This document shows, in pieces, positions 11,216 through 20,246 of a DNA stretch of 64,000 nucleotides. Source of the stretch: Flavobacteriaceae bacterium (lineage in GTDB: Bacteria; Bacteroidota; Bacteroidia; Flavobacteriales; Flavobacteriaceae); NCBI GenBank assembly GCA_029238215.1, contig JAQWGN010000009.1:31135-95134 (forward strand), written 5' to 3'. The notes under the pieces are model-generated. The model made no database searches. It was given only the letters and a program-made list of their open reading frames with translations, and had not been told where the DNA came from. A program made the translations under genes and the position numbers. Every line of letters begins with the position of its first letter. Within the stretch, counting starts at the first letter, position 1.

Positions 11216-11998
11216 TTAGTTTTGTATATATCCTTTCATAATACCACGTTGTGACTGTCTAATAAACAGTAAAATATCATCTCTTTCATTTGATACTTCC
11301 ACTTCAGCTTCAATGATTTGTGTGGCTTGTGTGTTATTAAAATTCTTTTGGTAAAGAATTCTGTAAATACTTTGAATTTCTCTAATCTTATTAGAATCAT
11401 ACCCTCTTCTACGAAGTCCAACGGAATTAACTCCGGCATAAGAAAGCGGTTCACGAGCAGCCTTAACAAAGGGTGGAATGTCTTTACGGACTAAGGATCC
11501 ACCAGCAACAAAAGCGTGACTTCCTATTGAACAAAATTGATGGACTGCGGTCATTCCTGCTAAAATAACATGATCTCCTACTGTAATATGTCCTGCAAGA
11601 GTACTGTTATTGGAAAAAATACAATAATCACCAACGATACAATCATGGGCAATGTGAGAATATGCCATAATTAGGCAGTTAGAACCAATGGATGTCTTTC
11701 TGCGTGAACTTGTACCTCGGTTAATGGTTACACATTCCCTGATGGTGGTATTGTCACCAATTTCAGCAGTTGTATTTTCTCCATTAAATTTCAAATCTTG
11801 AGGAACTGCGCTAATAACGGATCCAGGAAAAATATTGCAGTTTTTTCCTATCCGAGCACCTTCCATAATCGTTACGTTAGGCCCAATCCATGTGCCCTCT
11901 CCGATAACGACATTTTTGTCGATTGTTGTAAATGGTTCAATAACCACATTTTTGGCGATTTTGGCATCGGAATGCACATATGCTAAGGGTTGATTCAT
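11216..11998 (-). CDS. lpxA: Acyl-ACP--UDP-N-acetylglucosamine O-acyltransferase
   Basis: Left-handed beta-helix hexapeptides; HDCIVGDYCIFSNN, AVHQFCSIGSHAFVAGGS. Confidence 0.95.
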   Translation of the reverse strand: MNQPLAYVHSDAKIAKNVVIEPFTTIDKNVVIGEGTWIGPNVTIMEGARIGKNCNIFPGSVISAVPQDLKFNGENTTAEIGDNTTIRECVTINRGTSSRRKTSIGSNCLIMAYSHIAHDCIVGDYCIFSNNSTLAGHITVGDHVILAGMTAVHQFCSIGSHAFVAGGSLVRKDIPPFVKAAREPLSYAGVNSVGLRRRGYDSNKIREIQSIYRILYQKNFNNTQATQIIEAEVEVSNERDDILLFIRQSQRGIMKGYIQN

Positions 11999-13395
11999 AC
12001 TTTTACTTGGTCTTTACGAACTATTTGCGCCATCATTTCAGCCTCAGTGGTAATTCTACCTCTTGCGTATGCAACGGCTTGCATGTGGCAAATACCGCGT
12101 CTGATGGGTGACAATAATTCCATTTTAAACACCAGTGTGTCTCCTGGAACAACAGGATTCTTAAACTTGGCGTTTTCAATTTTCATAAAAAAAGTTAGGT
12201 AGTTTTCTGGGTCAGGAACAGTATTTAATACAAGAACCCCACCCGCTTGTGCCATGGCTTCAATTTGCAATACTCCTGGCATAACTGGTTGTCCAGGGAA
12301 GTGACCTTGAAAATATGGTTCGTTCATCGTAATGCTTTTTAAGCCTACAATATGGGTGTCACTTAATTCTAAAATTTTATCAACCAACAAAAATGGAGGT
12401 CTATGGGGAAGTACCTTCATGATATCATTCACATCCATAAGCGGCTCTGCATTTATATCAAATGAAGGCACTCTATTTCGTTTTTCTTGCTTGATAATTT
12501 TTGAAAGCTTTTTAGCAAACGCAGTATTCGTTTTATGCCCTGGCTTGTTAGCAATTACTTTTCCTTTAATACGGCAACCAACAAGAGCCAAGTCTCCAAT
12601 AACATCAAGCAGTTTATGCCTTGCTGCTTCATTAGGGTAATTTAAAGTAAGGTTGTCTAAAACGCCATTGGGTTTTACCGATATTGAATCTCTATTAAAC
12701 GCAGAGCAAAGCTTTTGCATCGTTTCTTCTGAAAGCTCCTTATCAACATATACAATTGCATTATTTAAGTCTCCTCCTTTAATAAGACCATGCTCTAACA
12801 TGGCTTCAAGCTCATGTAAAAAGCTAAAAGTCCTAGCGTTAGCGAAATCGTCTTTAAACTCAGAAATATGCTTCAAAGTTGCATTTTGAGTCCCTAAAAT
12901 TTTAGTGCCAAAATCAACCATGGTAGTAACCTGATATTCATCAGCAGGTATTACTGTGATTTCACTGCCTGTTTCTTCATCCGTATAAGTGATATTGTCT
13001 CGAACAACATATTCGTAACGATCGGCATCTTGTTCCTCAATACCCGCTTTTAAAAGTGCTTCAACAAAGAACTTTGAGGAACCGTCCATAATTGGAGGTT
13101 CCGGAGAGTTAAGTTCTATAAGAACATTGTCTATTTCTAACCCTACTAAAGCGGCCAATACGTGCTCAGAGGTTTGAATACTAACCCCATTTTTTTCTAA
13201 ATTAGTTCCTCGTTGTGTATTAACTACAAGGCTTGCTTCTGCTTCTATTATGGGGTTTCCTTCCAAATCAATACGACAAAATGCATAGCCGTGATTTTTT
13301 GGAGCAGGCTTAAAGGTTATTGTTACTTTTTTTCCAGTATGAATACCAATGCCATTAAGAGAAATTGGCTTTGAGATTGTAGTTTGATTACTCAT
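11995..13395 (-). CDS. lpxC-fabZ: Bifunctional UDP-3-O-acyl-N-acetylglucosamine deacetylase / 3-hydroxyacyl-ACP dehydratase fusion
   Basis: N-terminal LpxC ([26 protein letters not shown]) fused to FabZ ([36 protein letters not shown]). Start placed at MSNQTT rather than the track start at 13440. Confidence 0.95.
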   Translation of the reverse strand: MSNQTTISKPISLNGIGIHTGKKVTITFKPAPKNHGYAFCRIDLEGNPIIEAEASLVVNTQRGTNLEKNGVSIQTSEHVLAALVGLEIDNVLIELNSPEPPIMDGSSKFFVEALLKAGIEEQDADRYEYVVRDNITYTDEETGSEITVIPADEYQVTTMVDFGTKILGTQNATLKHISEFKDDFANARTFSFLHELEAMLEHGLIKGGDLNNAIVYVDKELSEETMQKLCSAFNRDSISVKPNGVLDNLTLNYPNEAARHKLLDVIGDLALVGCRIKGKVIANKPGHKTNTAFAKKLSKIIKQEKRNRVPSFDINAEPLMDVNDIMKVLPHRPPFLLVDKILELSDTHIVGLKSITMNEPYFQGHFPGQPVMPGVLQIEAMAQAGGVLVLNTVPDPENYLTFFMKIENAKFKNPVVPGDTLVFKMELLSPIRRGICHMQAVAYARGRITTEAEMMAQIVRKDQVKV

Positions 13396-14416
13396 GGTCA
13401 AGTTTCTTTTTAAGAGATTGAAGGTCTTTAATGTGTTCATTTAGATTACGGAAGTGCACGTACGACTTGTTAAATGCCTTATAATCAAATGCAGGATACC
13501 CCATAACTTTGGTGTCATCCTTAATGTTTTTCAAAATGCCCGATTTTGCTTGAATTCCAACGCGATTGCCAATAATCAAATGACCACTGATACCTACTTG
13601 CCCTCCAATTTGACAATACGATCCAATCTTTGTTGAACCCGCAATTCCTGTTTGAGCGGCAATTACGGTATGATCGCCTACTTCAACATTATGTCCAATT
13701 TGAATCAAGTTGTCAAGCTTTACACCATTACCAATTTTAGTAGATCCTAGGGTAGCTCTATCAATGGTGGTGTTTGCGCCGACATCAACAAAATCACCCA
13801 AAACAACATTCCCTGTTTGGGGAACTTTGTCATAAGATCCCTTATCATTGGGTGCCCATCCAAAGCCATCAGCTCCAATTACTGCATTATTATGAATCAC
13901 ACAATTACATCCTATACTAGAGCCATTGAGAATACGAGCACCAGAATGTATAATTGTATTATCGCCAATAGTTACATCTTGACCAATATAAACTTGTGAG
14001 TGAATCGTAACATCGTTACCTATAACACTTTTTGCTCCCACTAGCGCAAAATCTCCAATAAAAACATGATCTGGAACTACAGCATCTTTAGAAACCAACG
14101 CAGAAGCGGCGATGCTATATTCGGGCTTTGATGTAATGTCGTTATAATGACGTAAAAGCATTGAAAAGGCCTCATAAGGATCGGAAACACGAACCAAGGT
14201 TGTTGTGTAAGGCTTTTCAGCTACAAAGGAATCACTGACTAACGTAATTGTTGCATTAGTGTCATAAATGAAGGGAGTATACTTGGGGTTTGCTAAAAAA
14301 GATAGACTCCCTTTTGTACCCTCCTCAATTTTTGAAAGCTTATATACCTCGGCATCAGCATTACCTTCAACTGTACCCGCTACCAAATTGGCAATTTGTG
14401 AGGCTGTAAAATTCAT
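13388..14416 (-). CDS. lpxD: UDP-3-O-(3-hydroxymyristoyl)glucosamine N-acyltransferase
   Basis: Hexapeptide repeats, [34 protein letters not shown]; start at [11 protein letters not shown] (track start 14551 lies within the upstream gene). Confidence 0.94.
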   Translation of the reverse strand: MNFTASQIANLVAGTVEGNADAEVYKLSKIEEGTKGSLSFLANPKYTPFIYDTNATITLVSDSFVAEKPYTTTLVRVSDPYEAFSMLLRHYNDITSKPEYSIAASALVSKDAVVPDHVFIGDFALVGAKSVIGNDVTIHSQVYIGQDVTIGDNTIIHSGARILNGSSIGCNCVIHNNAVIGADGFGWAPNDKGSYDKVPQTGNVVLGDFVDVGANTTIDRATLGSTKIGNGVKLDNLIQIGHNVEVGDHTVIAAQTGIAGSTKIGSYCQIGGQVGISGHLIIGNRVGIQAKSGILKNIKDDTKVMGYPAFDYKAFNKSYVHFRNLNEHIKDLQSLKKKLDHE

Positions 14417-14426
14417 AGGTGCAAAA

Positions 14427-15644
14427 TTAAGAAAAATATCCGTCACCCTTAGGATAAGCCATATAGTACTTACTATCCATTTTTGTGAGTATTGGAAAAT
14501 GAGCAACATCTGACGAAGTGTCAAACAAAAAACAAGAGCCGTTATTATCACAAAGTTGTATAGGGCTTATGCTTTTTTTATAGCCTTGAATGTGGAAACT
14601 ACCACTGAATACAACATACTTTGATTCTTCTTGTGATATGGGATGTTTTGAGCAAACACTACTTCGCTGTTGTTCTAATGCATCTTTAGAAAATGGATTG
14701 TTTGAAAGTATAATCTTTGGGAATTTTCTATCCAATAACATGGATGCAAGCGACGATAATACCACGTCTTCGTTTGCTGTGGCTTCTTTCAACATTATCC
14801 AAACATCAGCGTCATCTAATCGAATAAAATATTGGATTTTATCAATAATAGAACCCTTACTACCCTCTAAAAACGACGCTAAAGCAGCTGTAACGGACAA
14901 CGGCTTGCTGGTGCTGATTAATTCTTTAGCACGTTTGAAAAAACGAACCAGAAGCTCTTCGGCTAAAAAACTAGTTTTATGCAGATAAACAGACCAGTAC
15001 ATCATGCGTCTGGCGAGTAAAAACTTTTCAATGGAATAAACTGCTTTTGCGTGAAAAACAAGACCATTATCTTTTACGGTCATCATTGAAATAAGCCTAT
15101 CTGAATTGATGTTACCTTCAGTAACGCCAGAGTAGAAACTGTCACGTTTCAAATAATCTAACCTATCAAGATCAATATGAGAGGATACAAGTTGTGAAAA
15201 AAACTTTCTTGGATAAGTGTTTGTAAACATTTCAATGGCCAACGATAACTTCCCTTCAAATTGAGTGTTTAAGTCTTGTATAAGCGCTAATGACATGTCC
15301 TCATGAGAGTCATTTGGCATTAATACATGCTCTAGGGCATGTGAAAAGGGCCCATGTCCTAAATCATGCAATAACATACAAGCGTATAATGCTTCTGCTT
15401 CGTCATCACTTATTGGAATATCTTGATTACGTAACACTCCTACAGCTTTGGTTGCCAAGTGCATGGAGCCAAGAACATGTTGAAAACGAGTATGCTCGGT
15501 CGTTGGAAAAACCAAAAAGGAAAGCCCCATTTGCTTAATACGTCGAAGGCGTTGCACGTACGGGTGATTGACAAGTTTGGCAATAAAAGGTGTAGGGATT
15601 GTAATAAATCCGTAAATTGGGTCGTTGTACTGGGTGAGTTTCAA
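14427..15644 (-). CDS. HD-domain phosphohydrolase (dGTPase-like)
   Basis: [48 protein letters not shown]; apparent TTG start. Confidence 0.9.
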   Translation of the reverse strand: MKLTQYNDPIYGFITIPTPFIAKLVNHPYVQRLRRIKQMGLSFLVFPTTEHTRFQHVLGSMHLATKAVGVLRNQDIPISDDEAEALYACMLLHDLGHGPFSHALEHVLMPNDSHEDMSLALIQDLNTQFEGKLSLAIEMFTNTYPRKFFSQLVSSHIDLDRLDYLKRDSFYSGVTEGNINSDRLISMMTVKDNGLVFHAKAVYSIEKFLLARRMMYWSVYLHKTSFLAEELLVRFFKRAKELISTSKPLSVTAALASFLEGSKGSIIDKIQYFIRLDDADVWIMLKEATANEDVVLSSLASMLLDRKFPKIILSNNPFSKDALEQQRSSVCSKHPISQEESKYVVFSGSFHIQGYKKSISPIQLCDNNGSCFLFDTSSDVAHFPILTKMDSKYYMAYPKGDGYFS

Positions 15645-15663
15645 CTTAATATATAATTACGCC

Positions 15664-15671
15664 CAAATATA
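15664..15671 (-). promoter_or_regulatory. Bacteroidota -7 promoter element TATATTTG for the HD-domain gene
   Basis: Reverse complement of CAAATATA matches TAnnTTTG, 19 nt before the start codon. Confidence 0.5.
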
Positions 15672-15676
15672 CACAT

Positions 15677-17224
15677 ATGCAGCCGATTGAACTTCTTTGG
15701 ATTGACGACGAAATAGATTTATTACAAGCACACGTTTTATTCCTATCTCAAAAGGGGTATAATGTTGAGGTTGCACACAGTGGTCAAGATGCCTTAGAGT
15801 TAGTGAATTCCAAAAATTTCGATGTCGTGCTTTTAGACGAAAACATGCCTGGAATGAGCGGATTAGAAGTGCTAGATGCATTAAAAGAACAAAAACCTTC
15901 TTTGCCAATAATCATGATTACCAAAAGTGAGGAAGAGAATATTATGGAAGAAGCAATTGGAGCAAAAATTGCAGATTACCTTATCAAGCCAGTTAATCCA
16001 AATCAGATTTTGCTCTCACTTAAAAAGAACCTGGAATCTTCCAAGTTGATTCGTGAAAAAACAATTTTAAGTTATCAGCAGTCATTTCAAAAACTTAGTG
16101 GGTTACTCATGCAAGCACAATCTCTTGAGGATTGGATTGCGCTTTATCAAAAAATACTTTTTTGGGAATTGGAGCTCGACACCATAGACTCTCCTGAGTT
16201 ACAAGAAATTTTTCATTATCAAAAAACAGAGGCAAATCTTACTTTTTCTAGATTTATAGAAAAAAATTACGCTTCGCAATTTAATACGGATGACGGTGTT
16301 GTTTTTTCGCATCAGGCTTTTAAAAAACTTGTCCTTCCTGAATTAGAAGACAGCAAGCCCACCTTACTGTTAATGATTGATAATTTACGATACGATCAGT
16401 TTAAAATTATCCAACCCATTCTATCAAAACACTACACACTTGAGAAAGAGAGTCCCTATTATAGCATCCTACCAACAGCGACTCAATACGCAAGAAATGC
16501 TTTTTTTTCAGGGTTACTACCGCTTGAGATGCAGAAAAAATATCCGCAATGGTGGAAAAACGATACTGATGAAGGCGGAAAAAACATGCACGAAGAGGAC
16601 TTCCTTGGCGCTCAAATTAGTAGGTTGGGCATTACAATGCCCTACACATACACCAAGATAAAAAAGCCCAGTGAAGCTTCAAAGTTTTTGGAAGTTTTAA
16701 AATCAGAAAGTTCTCCGGCTTTTAGAACGGTTGTTTACAATTTTGTCGATATGATTTCCCATTCTAAAACTGAAATGGAAGTAATTAAAGAATTGGCTAG
16801 TACCGACAAAGCGTATCGTTCATTAACTAAGAGTTGGTTTCAAAACACGGCATTGTTAGACATTATTAAAACTGCTCAGCAAAAGGGCTATCAACTAATT
16901 GTTACTACAGATCATGGTACTATTAATGTTGAACAACCCGCCAAAATTATTGGCGACAGAGAGACTAGTTCTAATATTCGATACAAGACAGGACGCAGGC
17001 TAAAGACAGACGATAAGCATGTTTTTATGGTCTCTAACCCAGAATCTATTGGGCTTCCAACCATTAACATGAGTAGCTCCTTTGCCTTTGCAAGAGATAA
17101 TTTTTACATGATATACCCTACTCGCTATAATTATTTTGTGAATTATTTTAGGAATACGTACCAACACGGAGGGATATCCCTTGAAGAGATGTGTATTCCG
17201 TTTGCGGTCTTTTCTCCCAAGTAG
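15677..17224 (+). CDS. porX: PorX-type response regulator with C-terminal PglZ domain
   Basis: N-terminal receiver (LLWIDDEIDLL, VVLLDENMPGMSG, MITKSEE, KPVNPNQ) plus alkaline-phosphatase-like PglZ region (LLMIDNLRYDQF, LPTATQYARNAFFSG, TTDHGT, QHGGISLEEM). Confidence 0.92.
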   Translation: MQPIELLWIDDEIDLLQAHVLFLSQKGYNVEVAHSGQDALELVNSKNFDVVLLDENMPGMSGLEVLDALKEQKPSLPIIMITKSEEENIMEEAIGAKIADYLIKPVNPNQILLSLKKNLESSKLIREKTILSYQQSFQKLSGLLMQAQSLEDWIALYQKILFWELELDTIDSPELQEIFHYQKTEANLTFSRFIEKNYASQFNTDDGVVFSHQAFKKLVLPELEDSKPTLLLMIDNLRYDQFKIIQPILSKHYTLEKESPYYSILPTATQYARNAFFSGLLPLEMQKKYPQWWKNDTDEGGKNMHEEDFLGAQISRLGITMPYTYTKIKKPSEASKFLEVLKSESSPAFRTVVYNFVDMISHSKTEMEVIKELASTDKAYRSLTKSWFQNTALLDIIKTAQQKGYQLIVTTDHGTINVEQPAKIIGDRETSSNIRYKTGRRLKTDDKHVFMVSNPESIGLPTINMSSSFAFARDNFYMIYPTRYNYFVNYFRNTYQHGGISLEEMCIPFAVFSPK

Positions 17225-17226
17225 CT

Positions 17227-17234
17227 TACTTTTG
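17227..17234 (+). promoter_or_regulatory. Bacteroidota -7 promoter element TACTTTTG upstream of tsaE
   Basis: TAnnTTTG match 4 nt before ATG 17239, with TTTG at 17201-17204 (22-nt spacer). Confidence 0.5.
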
Positions 17235-17238
17235 CATC

Positions 17239-17643
17239 ATGGTTTCAATAGTCAAATTAGATGGACTTAATCGTTTTGTTAAGAAACTGCTTCCCCTATT
17301 TAGATATAAGGTTATTTTACTAAAAGGCGAATTAGGAGCAGGTAAGACAACTTTGGTTAAGCAACTAGCAAAAGAGTTAGGCTGCATTGAATCGATTTCT
17401 AGTCCAACTTTTGGCATTGCAAATGAATTAATGATTGGTGACAAAACTGGTTATCATTTGGATTTGTATCGAATCAACACTCCGGATGAACTTATTGAGT
17501 TCGGTTTTGAAGAATATGTTTCAACTGATCGGTATTGCTTTATTGAATGGCCAGAAATAGCGATGTCGTATATCCCAAATAAGCATCACGTTATAGCTAT
17601 AAAAACTGTAGATCACCAAACTAGACAAATAACATTTATATGA
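17239..17643 (+). CDS. tsaE: tRNA threonylcarbamoyladenosine biosynthesis ATPase TsaE
   Basis: LLKGELGAGKTTLVKQLAKELG, ISSPTFGIANEL, HLDLYRI; start moved to ATG 17239. Confidence 0.93.
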   Translation: MVSIVKLDGLNRFVKKLLPLFRYKVILLKGELGAGKTTLVKQLAKELGCIESISSPTFGIANELMIGDKTGYHLDLYRINTPDELIEFGFEEYVSTDRYCFIEWPEIAMSYIPNKHHVIAIKTVDHQTRQITFI

Positions 17644-17963
17644 GTTTTATAAAGCGATTAGGCTATTATTTAGTGGGTCTTTCTGTAGGGTTAATTTTTT
17701 TGTTTTTCTTTTTTAATGGGAAACGCACTCAGTGTAATTACACCCCAGATGCCAGAGTAAAAAATGATATTCAACAAAAGAAATGGATTTTTGAATCAGG
17801 GTTTTACACAATAAATGACACAATTAAATGGTTTGACAATACGGATGTTCGTTTTAGTGAAAGCACCGTGGGATTAGATTCTTGTAATGTGTATAAATTA
17901 CGATACAACAAGGATATTTTCTATGTAGAAAATTGTAAAAAAGTCGCCTTTTTCAGACGTTAA
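17640..17963 (+). CDS. Small membrane-anchored hypothetical protein (DUF4258-like)
   Basis: N-terminal TM then soluble domain; overlaps tsaE stop by 4 nt. Family name recalled, not searched. Confidence 0.6.
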   Translation: MSFIKRLGYYLVGLSVGLIFLFFFFNGKRTQCNYTPDARVKNDIQQKKWIFESGFYTINDTIKWFDNTDVRFSESTVGLDSCNVYKLRYNKDIFYVENCKKVAFFRR

Positions 17964-19101
17964 CATTTCGCCTCTTTAGCTCCATACGGATCATTTCTCG
18001 TTCACGTTTTGTTTGATCTTTCATTGCGCTATTTTCTAAAGCCCTGCGTGTTAGGTAAGGTATTGTTTGTTTTAAAGGTCCAAATGGCATGTATTTAACC
18101 ACGTTGGCCCCTTCGCTAGCAAGAGAAAAGGAAATGAAATCACGCATTCCATATAACTGACTAAACCATAGGTTTTTGTTGCCTAGCTGTATTGCATTGG
18201 ATTTACAATTTGCTTTTACCCATGCAATATCTTCTTCGTTATGGGTAGCAATAATGCAAATAAAATTTTTCAAATGGCGCATTGTCATTTTCAATGCCAT
18301 GCGGTATTGATTGTCTGTTTCCCGTTTTGTGTCACACACTGGGCTAAGAAGATTTAAGTTGTATGCCCGATTACGCTCTTTTTCCATGTATGCGCCACGA
18401 ACGAGTTTAACACCCAAAAAATAATGACCAGTAAGTGCATCTTGTACTAAGGTTTTATAAAAACTCAACGTGTTTTTTAAGTAAAACTGTAAGGTTATTG
18501 CAATAACCACGCGAGTTTTGTTATAGCTTTTTACTAGAGGTAGTATTAACTCATTAACAGCAGGTTGAATCCAGCTTTCTTCGGCATCAATCATAAGTAT
18601 AATGCCTGCATGCTTTGCGGCAGTAGCACAAGAATCAAAGCGGTTTTTAAGTTTTTCCCATGCAGCTTTGTCAGATGTTGAAATTAATTCTCCATTCGCT
18701 TTTTTTTCAAGCAGTTCAAAAGACCCCAAAGAAGAAGGTTTTACTACAGCAAATGGATAGTTTCTATTGTTTTTTGCTACAGCTATAGCCTCTAAAATAA
18801 CATGCATATTATGATCAAAGTCTGATATAGTTTTAGCGTGTTCATTTGCATAGTCTAACGCAGTAAACACATTAAAAGAAGCCAACGTTTTTGAAGCATT
18901 GAAGCAATCTGACACAGTCTCTCCTGCACAAAATTGATGATACCCTGAAATGCCAATAAAGGGTTTAATAGGAAATCTAATACGCTGTAAAAATTTCCAT
19001 AGCACAAGGATTACATGCGCAAATTTGGGTCGCGACAACACCCAAAATAACCTTAGTGAAGCCTGTAATTCCTTAGATGTTTTGTGGGGATATAAAAACA
19101 A
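17953..19101 (-). CDS. Proline dehydrogenase family protein
   Basis: MIDAEESWIQPAVNEL, FLGVKLVRGAYMEKERNRA, IATHNEEDI, GMRDFISFSLA. Confidence 0.88.
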   Translation of the reverse strand: MFLYPHKTSKELQASLRLFWVLSRPKFAHVILVLWKFLQRIRFPIKPFIGISGYHQFCAGETVSDCFNASKTLASFNVFTALDYANEHAKTISDFDHNMHVILEAIAVAKNNRNYPFAVVKPSSLGSFELLEKKANGELISTSDKAAWEKLKNRFDSCATAAKHAGIILMIDAEESWIQPAVNELILPLVKSYNKTRVVIAITLQFYLKNTLSFYKTLVQDALTGHYFLGVKLVRGAYMEKERNRAYNLNLLSPVCDTKRETDNQYRMALKMTMRHLKNFICIIATHNEEDIAWVKANCKSNAIQLGNKNLWFSQLYGMRDFISFSLASEGANVVKYMPFGPLKQTIPYLTRRALENSAMKDQTKREREMIRMELKRRNVNV

Positions 19102-19193
19102 GAGATTATGATTTAATTAAAAAACAAAATGCTACTCCTATCAAAATTAGGAAAATACTCCTTAAAAGCACTAATTTTGTTTCTTATTACGAT

Positions 19194-20246
19194 ATGCGAA
19201 TAAAAACCAACCATTGCGAAGTATTATTTGGTGAAATCACTTGGAACTCTTTAAATTCCTGTGTAGACACCTATGGCTATTCTTCCGTTTATGTTTTAGT
19301 AGACAGGAATACGAAAAAGCATTGCCTGCCCTATTTCAAGAATCAAGTGAATTTCTCCTTTGAACTATTAGAAATGGATGCCGGAGAAGAAAATAAGCAT
19401 ATCCAAACGTGTGTATTGCTTTGGAATGTGCTTTCTGAAAAAGGTGCAGATAGAAAAAGCTTGCTTATTAATCTTGGTGGCGGTGTAGTAACAGACCTGG
19501 GTGGATTTGTTGCTTGTACTTTTAAGCGTGGTATAGACTTCATAAACATTCCTACCTCCCTCCTAGCCATGGTGGATGCATCTGTTGGCGGCAAAACTGG
19601 GATAGACTTAGGGCCACTAAAAAACCAAATCGGTATTATTCAAGAACCTAAAATGGTTCTTGTAGACAACTCCTTTTTACAAACCTTACCAGATGACGAG
19701 TACCGTAGTGGATACGCAGAAATGTTAAAACACGGGCTTATTCGCGAACCAGATTATTTTAAAACACTTAGTGCTTATTTGGATCGTGAAGCAATCCTTC
19801 CACACATTTATCACTCTGTTGAAGTTAAGGCAAAAGTGGTAACTGAAGACCCCTATGAGCATAACCTTAGAAAAATATTGAATTTTGGTCATACGCTAGG
19901 TCATGCTATTGAATCACACTATTTAATTTCTAACAATAAAAAAAGACTGTTGCACGGAGAAGCCATTGCCATTGGCATGGTCTTAGAAGCTTACTTATCT
20001 ACTGAATTAACAGCTTTACCATTAGCGAATGCTAAACAAATAAAAAATGTTTTTGGTAGTATTTACCCAAAAGTTTCTTTCGATGCAGAAACAATCGAAG
20101 CTATTTTAGCAATGCTGACTCATGATAAGAAAAACGAAAACGGTAATGTACTCTTTGTCTTATTAGCAGCAATAGGAGAACCGGTGTGGAACCAATCTGT
20201 TCCCGAGTCCCTTATTCAAAAAGCATTTGACTTTTACGCGGCTTAA
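19194..20246 (+). CDS. aroB: 3-dehydroquinate synthase
   Basis: NLGGGVVTDLGGFVACTFKRGIDFINIPTSLLAMVDASVGGKTGID; start MRIKTNH at 19194. Confidence 0.95.
   Translation: MRIKTNHCEVLFGEITWNSLNSCVDTYGYSSVYVLVDRNTKKHCLPYFKNQVNFSFELLEMDAGEENKHIQTCVLLWNVLSEKGADRKSLLINLGGGVVTDLGGFVACTFKRGIDFINIPTSLLAMVDASVGGKTGIDLGPLKNQIGIIQEPKMVLVDNSFLQTLPDDEYRSGYAEMLKHGLIREPDYFKTLSAYLDREAILPHIYHSVEVKAKVVTEDPYEHNLRKILNFGHTLGHAIESHYLISNNKKRLLHGEAIAIGMVLEAYLSTELTALPLANAKQIKNVFGSIYPKVSFDAETIEAILAMLTHDKKNENGNVLFVLLAAIGEPVWNQSVPESLIQKAFDFYAA

Noticed and set aside
17942-17957. AAAAAG-TCGC-CTTTTT-like hairpin at the tsaE-operon/ProDH junction
   Set aside because: Almost entirely A-T stem; not distinguishable from AT-rich background.
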